From DATFFO01 sp035250025 (GTDB lineage Bacteria > Actinomycetota > Acidimicrobiia > Spongiisociales > ZC4RG35), in the NCBI GenBank assembly GCA_035250025.1, contig DATFFO010000179.1, positions 1 through 13,286 of the forward strand: a stretch of DNA of 13,286 nt, written 5' to 3'. The position numbers and the translations under genes were made by a program. Below, one piece after another: positions 7,191 to 13,056 of the stretch. Below the pieces are notes generated by a model. It was given only the letters and a program-made list of their open reading frames with translations, searched no databases and was not told the origin of the DNA. Numbering within the stretch: the first letter of the stretch is position 1; every line of letters begins with the position of its first letter.

Positions 7191-7218
7191 ACGGAAGACG
7201 GAAGACGGAAGACGGAAG
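7191..7218. repeat. Four-copy heptamer tandem repeat between sucC and sucD
   Basis: Four exact head-to-tail copies of ACGGAAG (CTTCCGT on the coding strand) fill half of the 61-bp sucC-sucD spacer, beside the sucD ribosome-binding-site hairpin. The unit is not a multiple of 3 and is non-coding if sucD starts at 7169. Copy number could vary by slippage. Confidence 0.9.
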
Positions 7219-7230
7219 AGAGTGGTGCCA

Positions 7231-8454
7231 TCACTTGGCCAGCTCGACAATCCTCACGGCGCCGTCCTTCATGTCGTCGGCGGCGATCACGTCGACATCC
7301 GACTGGCGGAGGATTCGCTTGCCCTCCTCGACGTTGGTTCCCTCCAGACGAACGACGAGGGGCACCTGGAGACCGACCTGCTTGACGGCTTCGACGATCC
7401 CAGTGGCGAGAACGTCGCAGCGCATGATCCCTCCGAAGATGTTGACGAAGATCCCCTTCACCTTGGGGTCGCGGGTGATGATGCCGAAGGCGGTGGCGAC
7501 CTGTTCGGCGGAGGCGCCGCCGCCCACGTCGAGGAAGTTGGCCGGCTCACCACCGACGTGCTTGATGGTGTCCATGGTGGCCATGGCCAGCCCGGCGCCG
7601 TTGACGAGGCACCCGACTGTGCCGTCGAGGTTGATGTAGGAGAGGCCGGCTTCCTTCGCCTCGAGTTCGGCCGGGTCCTCCTCGGACTCGTCGCGCATGG
7701 CGGCGATGGCGGGGTGCCGGAAGAGAGCGTTGTCGTCGAACGCCATCTTGCCGTCGAGGGCCATCACGGTGCCGTCGGTGGTGACGACGAGAGGATTGAT
7801 CTCGATGAGGTCGGTGTCCCAGTCGACGGCCGCCCCGGCGAGTGACTTCACGAAGACGACGAAGTTCTTGGCTGCATCGCCTTCCAGGGCGAGACCGCGA
7901 GCGAGGGAGTTGGCCTGGAAGTCGAGCAGTCCGACGGCGGGGTCGACGGTCTCACGCAGGATCCTCTCGGGTGTCTCCTCGGCCACCCTTTCGATCTCCA
8001 TGCCACCCTCGGTCGAAGCCATGACGATGTTTCGGCCCTGGGAGCGGTCGAGGAGGATCGAGAGATAGAGCTCGCGGGCGATGTCGATGCCCTGCTCGAT
8101 GTAGAGGTGGTTGACCTGCTTGCCGTCGGCGCCGGTCTGAATCGTGACCAGGGTGGCGCCGAGCATCTGGCTCGCCAGGTCGCGCACGGCCGCCTCGGCG
8201 GCCGGGATGCCGCCGTCGACGCCGGCGGTTACGACGTTTACCCCCCGGGTGTCGGGGCTCTCTTTGAAGGTGCCCTTGCCGCGACCGCCGGCATGGATCT
8301 GTGACTTGACGACGACCACCGGGTTGCCGGTGGCCTCGACCAGAGGCCGGACCGCTGCCACTGCCTCCTCGGTCGTGGTGGCCACACGACCCTGGGGAAC
8401 GGGGATGCCCCGCTGGGCCATGAGTTCCTTGGCCTGATACTCGTGGATCTTCAT
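7231..8454 (-). CDS. sucC: Succinyl-CoA synthetase (succinate-CoA ligase) beta subunit
   Basis: Beta subunit, 407 residues, carrying the ATP-grasp nucleotide site; it pairs with the sucD product. Landmarks: the family start MKIHEYQAKELM, VVVVKSQIHAGGRGKG (46-61), LYIEQGIDIARELYLSI (117-133), the metal-binding LIEINPLVV (216-224), LDGKMAFDDNAL (233-244), CLVNGAGLAMATMD (282-295), NFLDVGGGAS (306-315) and NIFGGIMRCD (338-347). It is slightly longer than the E. coli enzyme (388 residues). Choice between ATP and GTP cannot be read with confidence. The ATG has no Shine-Dalgarno sequence, but a TACCGT box lies 8 nt upstream, in the 37-bp gap after the deaminase gene, which suggests a nearly leaderless sucCD transcript. 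Confidence 0.97.
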   Translation of the reverse strand: MKIHEYQAKELMAQRGIPVPQGRVATTTEEAVAAVRPLVEATGNPVVVVKSQIHAGGRGKGTFKESPDTRGVNVVTAGVDGGIPAAEAAVRDLASQMLGATLVTIQTGADGKQVNHLYIEQGIDIARELYLSILLDRSQGRNIVMASTEGGMEIERVAEETPERILRETVDPAVGLLDFQANSLARGLALEGDAAKNFVVFVKSLAGAAVDWDTDLIEINPLVVTTDGTVMALDGKMAFDDNALFRHPAIAAMRDESEEDPAELEAKEAGLSYINLDGTVGCLVNGAGLAMATMDTIKHVGGEPANFLDVGGGASAEQVATAFGIITRDPKVKGIFVNIFGGIMRCDVLATGIVEAVKQVGLQVPLVVRLEGTNVEEGKRILRQSDVDVIAADDMKDGAVRIVELAK

Positions 8455-8462
8455 GGGAGAGC

Positions 8463-8468
8463 ACGGTA
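8463..8468 (-). promoter_or_regulatory. -10-like TACCGT box before sucC
   Basis: TACCGT ends 8 nt before the sucC ATG; the start has no Shine-Dalgarno sequence. The surroundings resemble the lemA box (AC before it, a CTCTCC-type tract after it). No -35 is recognisable. Confidence 0.55.
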
Positions 8469-8491
8469 GTGGCGTGCGCCGCCCCGAAAAC

Positions 8492-8935
8492 TCAGGCCTC
8501 CCCGATGTCCTCGGCCCAGACCTCGGGGTGCTCGGCCTCGAACTCTCGCATCATCCGGATGCACTCGGGATCGTCGAACAGCACGATCTCGACCCCGTGC
8601 TCGGCCAGCCAGTCGTGGCCCCCGACGAACGTCACCGCCTCGCCGATCACCACCCGGGAGATGCCGAACTGGCGGACCAGACCCGAGCAATACCAGCAGG
8701 GGGACAACGTCGTGGCCATCGTGGAGCCGAGGTAAGAACGCCGGCGCCCGGCGTTCCGGAAGGCGGCAGTCTCGCCGTGGACCGAGGGGTCTCCGTCCTG
8801 CAGCCGCCGATTGTGGCCCCGGCCCCAGATCGCCCCGTCGGGGCCGAACAGGGCGGCGCCGATGGGGATGCCGCCGCTCGACCGGCCCAGCCGGGCCTCC
8901 TCCTTGGCCACCTCGAGCATGGCGGGGTCGTCCAT
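8492..8935 (-). CDS. Cytosine deaminase homologue, yeast Fcy1-like nucleoside-deaminase family
   Basis: 147-residue zinc-dependent deaminase. The zinc/catalytic motifs are H53-G-E55 (HxE) and P79-C-x-x-C83. The nearest relative I can recall is yeast cytosine deaminase Fcy1, not the unrelated bacterial CodA. Shared features beyond the zinc site are GGIPIGAAL near 21-29, GRGHN with Asn42, TTLSPC at 75-80, a Phe at 103 in the V-x-F segment, and a C-terminal W140-A-E-D143-I-G-E. In Fcy1 the matching Trp and Asp help bind cytosine. A role in pyrimidine salvage (cytosine to uracil) is therefore plausible; guanine or other base/nucleoside deamination is possible. The ATG overlaps the stop of the B12-binding gene in a TGATG junction, so the two are probably translationally coupled. 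Confidence 0.85.
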   Translation of the reverse strand: MDDPAMLEVAKEEARLGRSSGGIPIGAALFGPDGAIWGRGHNRRLQDGDPSVHGETAAFRNAGRRRSYLGSTMATTLSPCWYCSGLVRQFGISRVVIGEAVTFVGGHDWLAEHGVEIVLFDDPECIRMMREFEAEHPEVWAEDIGEA

Positions 8936-9327
8936 CAGACCCGCTCAGGGACGTGGGCGTCGACCCACCCGGCAACCTCGTCCAGGGCGGCCCCGGGCGT
9001 GAAGACCTCTGCCACGCCGGCCTGCTTCAGGGCTACGACGTCCGCCTCTGGTATCACGCCTCCGCCGAACACGACGACGTCGGAGGCGCCCCGGGCCGCC
9101 AACTGCTGGACCACCTGGGGGAACAGGCTGAGATGGGCCCCCGACAGCGACGACAGCCCGACGGCGTCGACGTCCTCCTCGATCGCCGTCTCGGCAATCT
9201 GGGCCGGGGTCTGATGGAGACCCGAGTAGATCACCTCGTGACCGGCGTCGCGCAGCGCCCGGGCGATGACCTTGGCCCCCCGGTCGTGGCCGTCGAGACC
9301 AGGCTTGGCGATCAGGATCCGGCGCAT
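8935..9327 (-). CDS. Stand-alone cobalamin (B12)-binding domain protein, methylmalonyl-CoA mutase C-terminal type
   Basis: 130-residue Rossmann-like cobalamin-binding domain without a catalytic TIM barrel. It opens with RRILIAKPGLDGHDRG and has the base-off/His-on signature D12-G-H14-D-R-G17, where His14 would be the lower cobalt ligand. Later motifs are GLSSLSGAH (57-65) and VVVFGGGVIP (84-93), all typical of the small-subunit or C-terminal domain of acyl-CoA mutases. Such a protein needs a separate catalytic subunit, none of which is in the window; a partner for methylmalonyl-CoA or another acyl-CoA mutase elsewhere is the likely role. The ATG lacks a Shine-Dalgarno sequence but has TAACCT exactly 6 nt upstream. 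The last base of its TGA is the first base of the deaminase ATG. Confidence 0.92.
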   Translation of the reverse strand: MRRILIAKPGLDGHDRGAKVIARALRDAGHEVIYSGLHQTPAQIAETAIEEDVDAVGLSSLSGAHLSLFPQVVQQLAARGASDVVVFGGGVIPEADVVALKQAGVAEVFTPGAALDEVAGWVDAHVPERV

Positions 9328-9333
9328 CCGTCG

Positions 9334-9339
9334 AGGTTA
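9334..9339 (-). promoter_or_regulatory. -10-like TAACCT box, leaderless start of the B12-binding gene
   Basis: TAACCT ends exactly 6 nt before the ATG, the spacing expected if transcription starts at the A of the start codon. There is no Shine-Dalgarno sequence. It lies in the 30-bp gap after the HhH-GPD gene. No clear -35. Confidence 0.6.
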
Positions 9340-9357
9340 CAACCCACCCGCCCAGCC

Positions 9358-9933
9358 TCAGTCCTGTTTGGTCTTGCCGGCGGCGCGCTTGAGGCGCTTC
9401 CACTCTCGAACCCGGGCCAGGGCTTCTTCGCCGTCGATATCGGCCACCGAACGGGGGACGTTGTCGGCGAACGGGCCGGCGTACACCTCCCAACCGTCGG
9501 GGCGGACGCCGAAGCGCTTGGCGAGGAGGGCCAGGAAGATCATCGATTTCTCCTGGCCGTATCCGGGGAGGGCCGAGATGCGGGCGAACAGCGTGGCGGC
9601 GTCGGGGTCGTCGGACCAGAGATTGGCACCTTCGCCGTCGAACAAATCGTTGATCACCCCGCACATCTGGTGGATGCGCCGCCCCATGGAGGCCGGGAAA
9701 CGGTGAATGGCGGGCTTGGAGCAACACACGTCCACCAACTCCTCGACATCCATCTCGGCGATGCGAGCGGCGTCGAGATGGCCGAGGCGCTCGCGGAGCG
9801 TGGCCGGTCCAACGAAAGCCCACTCCATCGGGACCTGCTGGTCGAGGAGCATGCCGATCAACACGGCCGTGCCGCTGGTGTTGAGGAGGCGGTCGGCCGC
9901 CTCGTCGCCGGTGACCGCCAGAGTGCCGAACAT
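9358..9933 (-). CDS. HhH-GPD-type DNA repair protein (uncharacterised actinobacterial family, TIGR03252-like)
   Basis: 191-residue protein resembling helix-hairpin-helix DNA glycosylases. LIGMLLDQQVPMEWAF (25-40) matches the conserved LLDQQVPM signature of the family. A hairpin-like segment, LPGYGQEKSMIFLALLAKRFGVRPDGW (122-148), has the glycine pattern of an HhH motif and the Lys129 that often marks bifunctional glycosylases; however, the usual catalytic Asp downstream is not clear, so activity is uncertain. It ends in a Lys/Arg-rich tail. It starts 26 bp after dinB, suggesting a DNA damage-related pair. I chose the ATG at 9933 because homology begins there; the open frame extends far upstream but only as an antisense/out-of-frame extension across dinB. 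There is no Shine-Dalgarno sequence; TAGGCT lies 8 nt upstream. Confidence 0.88.
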   Translation of the reverse strand: MFGTLAVTGDEAADRLLNTSGTAVLIGMLLDQQVPMEWAFVGPATLRERLGHLDAARIAEMDVEELVDVCCSKPAIHRFPASMGRRIHQMCGVINDLFDGEGANLWSDDPDAATLFARISALPGYGQEKSMIFLALLAKRFGVRPDGWEVYAGPFADNVPRSVADIDGEEALARVREWKRLKRAAGKTKQD

Positions 9934-9941
9934 GGCGTCCG

Positions 9942-9947
9942 AGCCTA
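9942..9947 (-). promoter_or_regulatory. -10-like TAGGCT box before the HhH-GPD gene
   Basis: TAGGCT ends 8 nt before the ATG at 9933, within the 26-bp dinB-to-HhH-GPD gap. No Shine-Dalgarno sequence and no clear -35. It suggests a promoter of its own in addition to read-through from dinB. Confidence 0.5.
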
Positions 9948-9959
9948 CCGGCGCCGCCG

Positions 9960-11192
9960 TCAGTCGCGTTCGGCGAGTTTGCGAAAGTCGTCGGGGGCGT
10001 CGCGGTCCTGGCGACCGAGGAGCCCGGCCCGGGTGACGGCGGCATTGCCGAACTTGCGCCGGATCTCGTCGACCTGGCGGTCGACGGCGGCGCCGGTGTC
10101 GGCCGCCTGGCTTCCCACCCGCTCGACGTCGCCCTCCTCCAGGCCGAGTTCCATCTGGACGGCGGCACCGTCGAGGAGCCCCGACACCGATATCCCGATC
10201 AGCGTGACCGGCTCTGTCTCGCCGTCGACCGCTGCCCGCAGCAACCGGGCGGCCACCTTCTCTATGGCGGATGTGCCGTCGATCGGCGCCTCCAGCGTCT
10301 CGGACCTCGTGACGTTGCGCGGCCCGGGGAACCGCACCCGCACGGTCACCGTACGCCCGGCCCTGCCCTTGGCCCGCATCCGCCGCCCGACCCGGTCGGC
10401 AATGGCCAGGATCACCGCATCCATCTCGACCGTTTCCGTGAGGCCGCGGCCGAGGGCGTGCTGGGAGCCTACGGACTTGGCGCGGGCCCTCCGGCGCACC
10501 GGGCGCGGATCCTCGTTGCGAGCGAGGGCCGACAGGTGATGAGCCGCGTGCGGCCCCAGCCACGAGCTCAGCGCCTCGACGGACGTGTCGGCCAGGTCGC
10601 CGACCGTCTCGATCCCGCCCCGGCGAAGCTTTCCGGCGGTGATCGCTCCGACCCCCCAGATCCGCTCGATGGGGAGCGGCCTAAGGAACTCGACCTCACC
10701 GCCGGCCGGCACCACGAGCAGGCCGTCGGGCTTGGCGACCTGGGAAGCCACCTTGGCCAGATGCTTGGTCGTCGCAACCCCGATCGACACCGCCAGGCCG
10801 ATCTGGTCCTTGACCTCACGGCGAATATCGCTGGCGATCTCAGGCGCCGGGCCGAACAGGTGCTCGGACCCTCCGACCTGGAGGAAGGCCTCGTCGACCG
10901 AGATCTGCTCGATGTCGGGTGTGAAGTGCCCGAACACCTCCATCACTTGCTCGGAGAACTCCAGGTAGCGGCTGAACGAGCCGCCCACGACTCGCAGCAT
11001 CGGGCACAGGCGGCGGGCCTTGCTGGTGGGCATGGCGGACCTGACTCCGAAGGCACGGGCCTCGTAGCTGGCGGCCAGCACCACGCCTTCACCTACCGCC
11101 ATGGGAATGCCGCGCAAGGTGGGGTCGAGCAGTTGCTCGACCGAGGCGTAGAACGCATCCAGATCGGCATGGAGGATGGTCGCCCTGTCCAC
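9960..11192 (-). CDS. dinB: DNA polymerase IV (Y-family translesion polymerase)
   Basis: 410-residue Y-family polymerase that copies damaged DNA. Catalytic acids are visible: Asp10 in ILHADLDAFYASVE (6-19) and D100-E101 in ISVDEAF (97-103). Tyr15 is at the steric-gate position that excludes ribonucleotides. YEARAFGVRSAMP (43-55) is the nucleotide-binding finger segment. SIGVATTKHLAKVASQVAKPDG (136-157) is the palm end, IWGVGAITAGKL (178-189) the thumb HhH, and SVGSQHALGRGL (240-251) begins the little-finger domain. VQMELGL (345-351) resembles a sliding-clamp motif but lacks the usual aromatic residue. About 50 extra residues follow. The start is a GTG; GGAG lies only 2 nt before it, so initiation may be weak. 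The gene is divergent from transaldolase across 50 bp and leads into the HhH-GPD gene. Confidence 0.95.
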   Translation of the reverse strand: MDRATILHADLDAFYASVEQLLDPTLRGIPMAVGEGVVLAASYEARAFGVRSAMPTSKARRLCPMLRVVGGSFSRYLEFSEQVMEVFGHFTPDIEQISVDEAFLQVGGSEHLFGPAPEIASDIRREVKDQIGLAVSIGVATTKHLAKVASQVAKPDGLLVVPAGGEVEFLRPLPIERIWGVGAITAGKLRRGGIETVGDLADTSVEALSSWLGPHAAHHLSALARNEDPRPVRRRARAKSVGSQHALGRGLTETVEMDAVILAIADRVGRRMRAKGRAGRTVTVRVRFPGPRNVTRSETLEAPIDGTSAIEKVAARLLRAAVDGETEPVTLIGISVSGLLDGAAVQMELGLEEGDVERVGSQAADTGAAVDRQVDEIRRKFGNAAVTRAGLLGRQDRDAPDDFRKLAERD

Positions 11193-11230
11193 GTCTCCAT
11201 CATGCCGTCCGGGTGCGACACGGGCGTGAG

Positions 11231-11236
11231 TAGGGT
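11231..11236 (+). promoter_or_regulatory. -10-like TAGGGT box, leaderless start of transaldolase
   Basis: TAGGGT ends exactly 6 nt before the tal ATG, so transcription would begin at or next to the start codon. It lies in the 50-bp dinB-tal divergent gap. No TTGACA-like -35 at the usual distance. Confidence 0.6.
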
Positions 11237-11242
11237 TGAGGT

Positions 11243-12349
11243 ATGGGACTCTCCAACCTCCACCTCCTCCGGATAGCGGGGGTGTCGCCGTGGTCCGACC
11301 AGATCTCCCGCCGGATGCTCGACACGGGCGACCTCGACCGCCTGATCGCCGACGATGCCGTGACCGGAGTGACCTCCAACCCGTCGATCTTCGCCAAGGC
11401 CATCGTCGGTTCCGACGACTACGACGCCGAGATGACCGAGCTTTCGGGCAGGGGCGCCGCCGCCGAGGAGATCGTGGCGGCGCTGATGACGGCCGACATC
11501 CAGCGTGGCTGCGACGCCCTTCGCTCCGTCTTCGATGAGACCGATGGCCGGGACGGCTTCGTTTCCGTCGAGGTCAGTCCCTCACTCGCTCACGACACCG
11601 AGGCCACCATCGCCGAAGCCCGGGAGTGGGTGAAGCGAATCGACCGCCCCAACCTGTTCGTGAAGGTCCCGGCCACGGAGTCCGGCTTGCCCGCCATCGA
11701 ACGGCTCATCGGCGAGGGCATCTCGATCAACATCACGCTGATCTTCTCGCTCGACCGGTACCGAAAGGTGATGGAGGCTTATCTGGCCGGGCTCGAGGCC
11801 TACGTCACCCAGGGAGGCGATCCCAGCAAGATCGCCTCCGTGGCGTCGTTCTTCGTCTCCCGTATGGACACGGAGGTCGACGCCCGCCTGGAAGAGGTCG
11901 GTACCGAGGCCGCCCTCGCCCTCCGGGGCAAGACCGCCATCGCCAATGCCCATCTGGCCTACCGGGCGTTCCTCGACACCTTCACTGGAGACCGCTGGCG
12001 CCGTCTAGTGGCCGCCGGCGCCCGCCTCCAGCGGCCGTTGTGGGCCTCCACTTCCACCAAGAACCCCGCCTACCCTGACACTCTCTACGTCGACGAGCTC
12101 GTCGCTCCCCACACCGTGAACACGATGCCCCTCGAGACCATTGAGGCCTATCAGGACCACGGGCGCCGCCCAGCAGCATTCGGACCCGAGGAAATGGCCG
12201 CCGCCGGGGACACCCTGGCCACCATGGCCGAGGTGGGAGTCGACTACGACGATGTCATGGTGACCCTCGAGACCGAGGGTGTCGACAAGTTCATCGCCAG
12301 CTGGGACGAAGTTGTCGCCGACGTCAACCAGGCGTCTGCGCAGAAGTAG
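11243..12349 (+). CDS. tal: Transaldolase
   Basis: 368-residue enzyme of the non-oxidative pentose phosphate pathway. It moves a dihydroxyacetone unit from sedoheptulose 7-phosphate to glyceraldehyde 3-phosphate, giving erythrose 4-phosphate and fructose 6-phosphate. Landmarks: WSDQISRRML (17-26), the conserved GVTSNPSIF (42-50), VSVEVSP (107-113), NLFVKVPAT (137-145) with Lys141 as the expected Schiff-base lysine, SINITLIFSLDRY (161-173), ASFFVSRMDTEVD (201-213) and LWASTSTKNPAY (266-277). Length and motifs fit the longer, actinobacterial-type transaldolase. The ATG has no Shine-Dalgarno sequence but TAGGGT lies 6 nt upstream. Its last 26 bp overlap the 3' end of the opposite-strand TrpF-like gene. 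Confidence 0.96.
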   Translation: MGLSNLHLLRIAGVSPWSDQISRRMLDTGDLDRLIADDAVTGVTSNPSIFAKAIVGSDDYDAEMTELSGRGAAAEEIVAALMTADIQRGCDALRSVFDETDGRDGFVSVEVSPSLAHDTEATIAEAREWVKRIDRPNLFVKVPATESGLPAIERLIGEGISINITLIFSLDRYRKVMEAYLAGLEAYVTQGGDPSKIASVASFFVSRMDTEVDARLEEVGTEAALALRGKTAIANAHLAYRAFLDTFTGDRWRRLVAAGARLQRPLWASTSTKNPAYPDTLYVDELVAPHTVNTMPLETIEAYQDHGRRPAAFGPEEMAAAGDTLATMAEVGVDYDDVMVTLETEGVDKFIASWDEVVADVNQASAQK

Positions 12350-13019
12350 CCCGACTCGTCTCGACGAACCGGGCCACGGCGTCGAGGTCCTTTCGGAAGC
12401 GACTACCTCGAAGGCGCTCGTTGGTCCGGGTCAGGGAATCGACACCAGCCGGGCGCACGGCGGCGATGGCCTCGGCGACGTTGTCCGGCCCCAGACCACC
12501 GGCCAGGATCACCGGCACCGGCGACTCCTCCACGATCCTGCGGCTGATCTCCCAGTCGTGGGTGACGCCGGCGGCGCCGATCCCTTCGACGGCGTCTGTG
12601 ACCGAGTCCAGCAACAGCAGGTCGACGTGATGGGCGAAGCGACGCGCCTCGGCCACAGATTCAGGGCCGGTCACCGGGATTGCCTGCATGAGCCTCATGT
12701 CGAGCCGGCGTCGCTCGAGCCAGGCGCGAAGCTCGGCGACCTGGGCAGGTGGGAAGAGGACCGTATCCCCGCACAGGTGGAGGATGTCAGGGACGAGGGC
12801 CGCCGCCAGCATCCGCACCGCCAGCGGATCGGTGTCCACGGTCAGAGCAGTGCTGGTCGCCACTCCCTCGAGGGCACCCACGATTGCCCTGCCAGTCACC
12901 AGGTCGACCTCCCCGGGCAATCCCCGGTCGGCCACGGTGACGCCGACATGATCGACTCCCCGATCGGCCAGGGCAAGCGCCTCCTCGACCGTCTGGGCGG
13001 TGTAGACCTGGATGATCAC
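12324..13019 (-). CDS. Phosphoribosylanthranilate isomerase-like (TrpF-like) TIM-barrel protein without the catalytic Cys
   Basis: 231-residue TIM-barrel protein. TrpF-like cues are GVDHVGV near 21-27, PDILHLCGD near 77-85, LLLLDS (134-139) with Asp138 at the usual general-acid position, VPVILAGGLGPDNVAEAI (168-185) and RPAGVDS (189-195). However, the N-terminal KICG motif that provides the catalytic Cys reads Q-V-Y-T here (positions 4-7), and the phosphate-binding GVDVSSGVE segment reads GVDSLTRTN. A true TrpF reaction is therefore doubtful; a related phosphosugar isomerase or aldolase-type role is possible but unproven. The start is the GTG at 13019: homology begins there, and a TAGCCT box lies 7 nt upstream. 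The frame stays open further upstream, but only antisense to the PfkB gene. It is divergent from that kinase, and the shared promoter region suggests linked function. Confidence 0.75.
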   Translation of the reverse strand: MIIQVYTAQTVEEALALADRGVDHVGVTVADRGLPGEVDLVTGRAIVGALEGVATSTALTVDTDPLAVRMLAAALVPDILHLCGDTVLFPPAQVAELRAWLERRRLDMRLMQAIPVTGPESVAEARRFAHHVDLLLLDSVTDAVEGIGAAGVTHDWEISRRIVEESPVPVILAGGLGPDNVAEAIAAVRPAGVDSLTRTNERLRGSRFRKDLDAVARFVETSRATSAQTPG

Positions 13020-13026
13020 GGCGGGC

Positions 13027-13032
13027 AGGCTA
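13027..13032 (-). promoter_or_regulatory. -10-like TAGCCT box of the TrpF-like gene
   Basis: TAGCCT on the minus strand ends 7 nt before the GTG at 13019. It is the mirror image of the PfkB box at 13044-13049, with 11 bp between them. No Shine-Dalgarno sequence for either gene. Confidence 0.55.
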
Positions 13033-13043
13033 ACGGCCGCCGG

Positions 13044-13049
13044 TAGCCT
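13044..13049 (+). promoter_or_regulatory. -10-like TAGCCT box of the PfkB kinase gene
   Basis: TAGCCT ends 7 nt before the ATG at 13057, the same sequence and spacing as its divergent partner. The two boxes form an AGGCTA/TAGCCT inverted repeat. No clear -35. Confidence 0.55.
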
Positions 13050-13056
13050 CCCGCCT

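Noticed and set aside
7170..7250. N-terminal extension of SucD to an upstream start
   Set aside because: The extension would translate the tandem repeat and overlap the sucC end. GGAGG 7 nt before the ATG at 7169 and the conserved MSILVDQ start fit better.
6627..7845. Overlapping 250-residue plus-strand open frames across sucD and sucC
   Set aside because: They are antisense to strongly conserved SucC/SucD coding sequence and cross the heptamer repeat; no domain is recognisable.
8953..10539. A 528-codon plus-strand open frame
   Set aside because: It runs antisense to the B12-binding, HhH-GPD and dinB genes, which have clear motifs. Its composition is Arg/Ser/Pro-rich, as expected of GC-rich antisense frames, and no family is recognisable.
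9934..10563. Long N-terminal extension of the HhH-GPD protein
   Set aside because: It is an out-of-frame read of dinB, rich in Arg/Pro/Gly; family similarity starts at the ATG at 9933.
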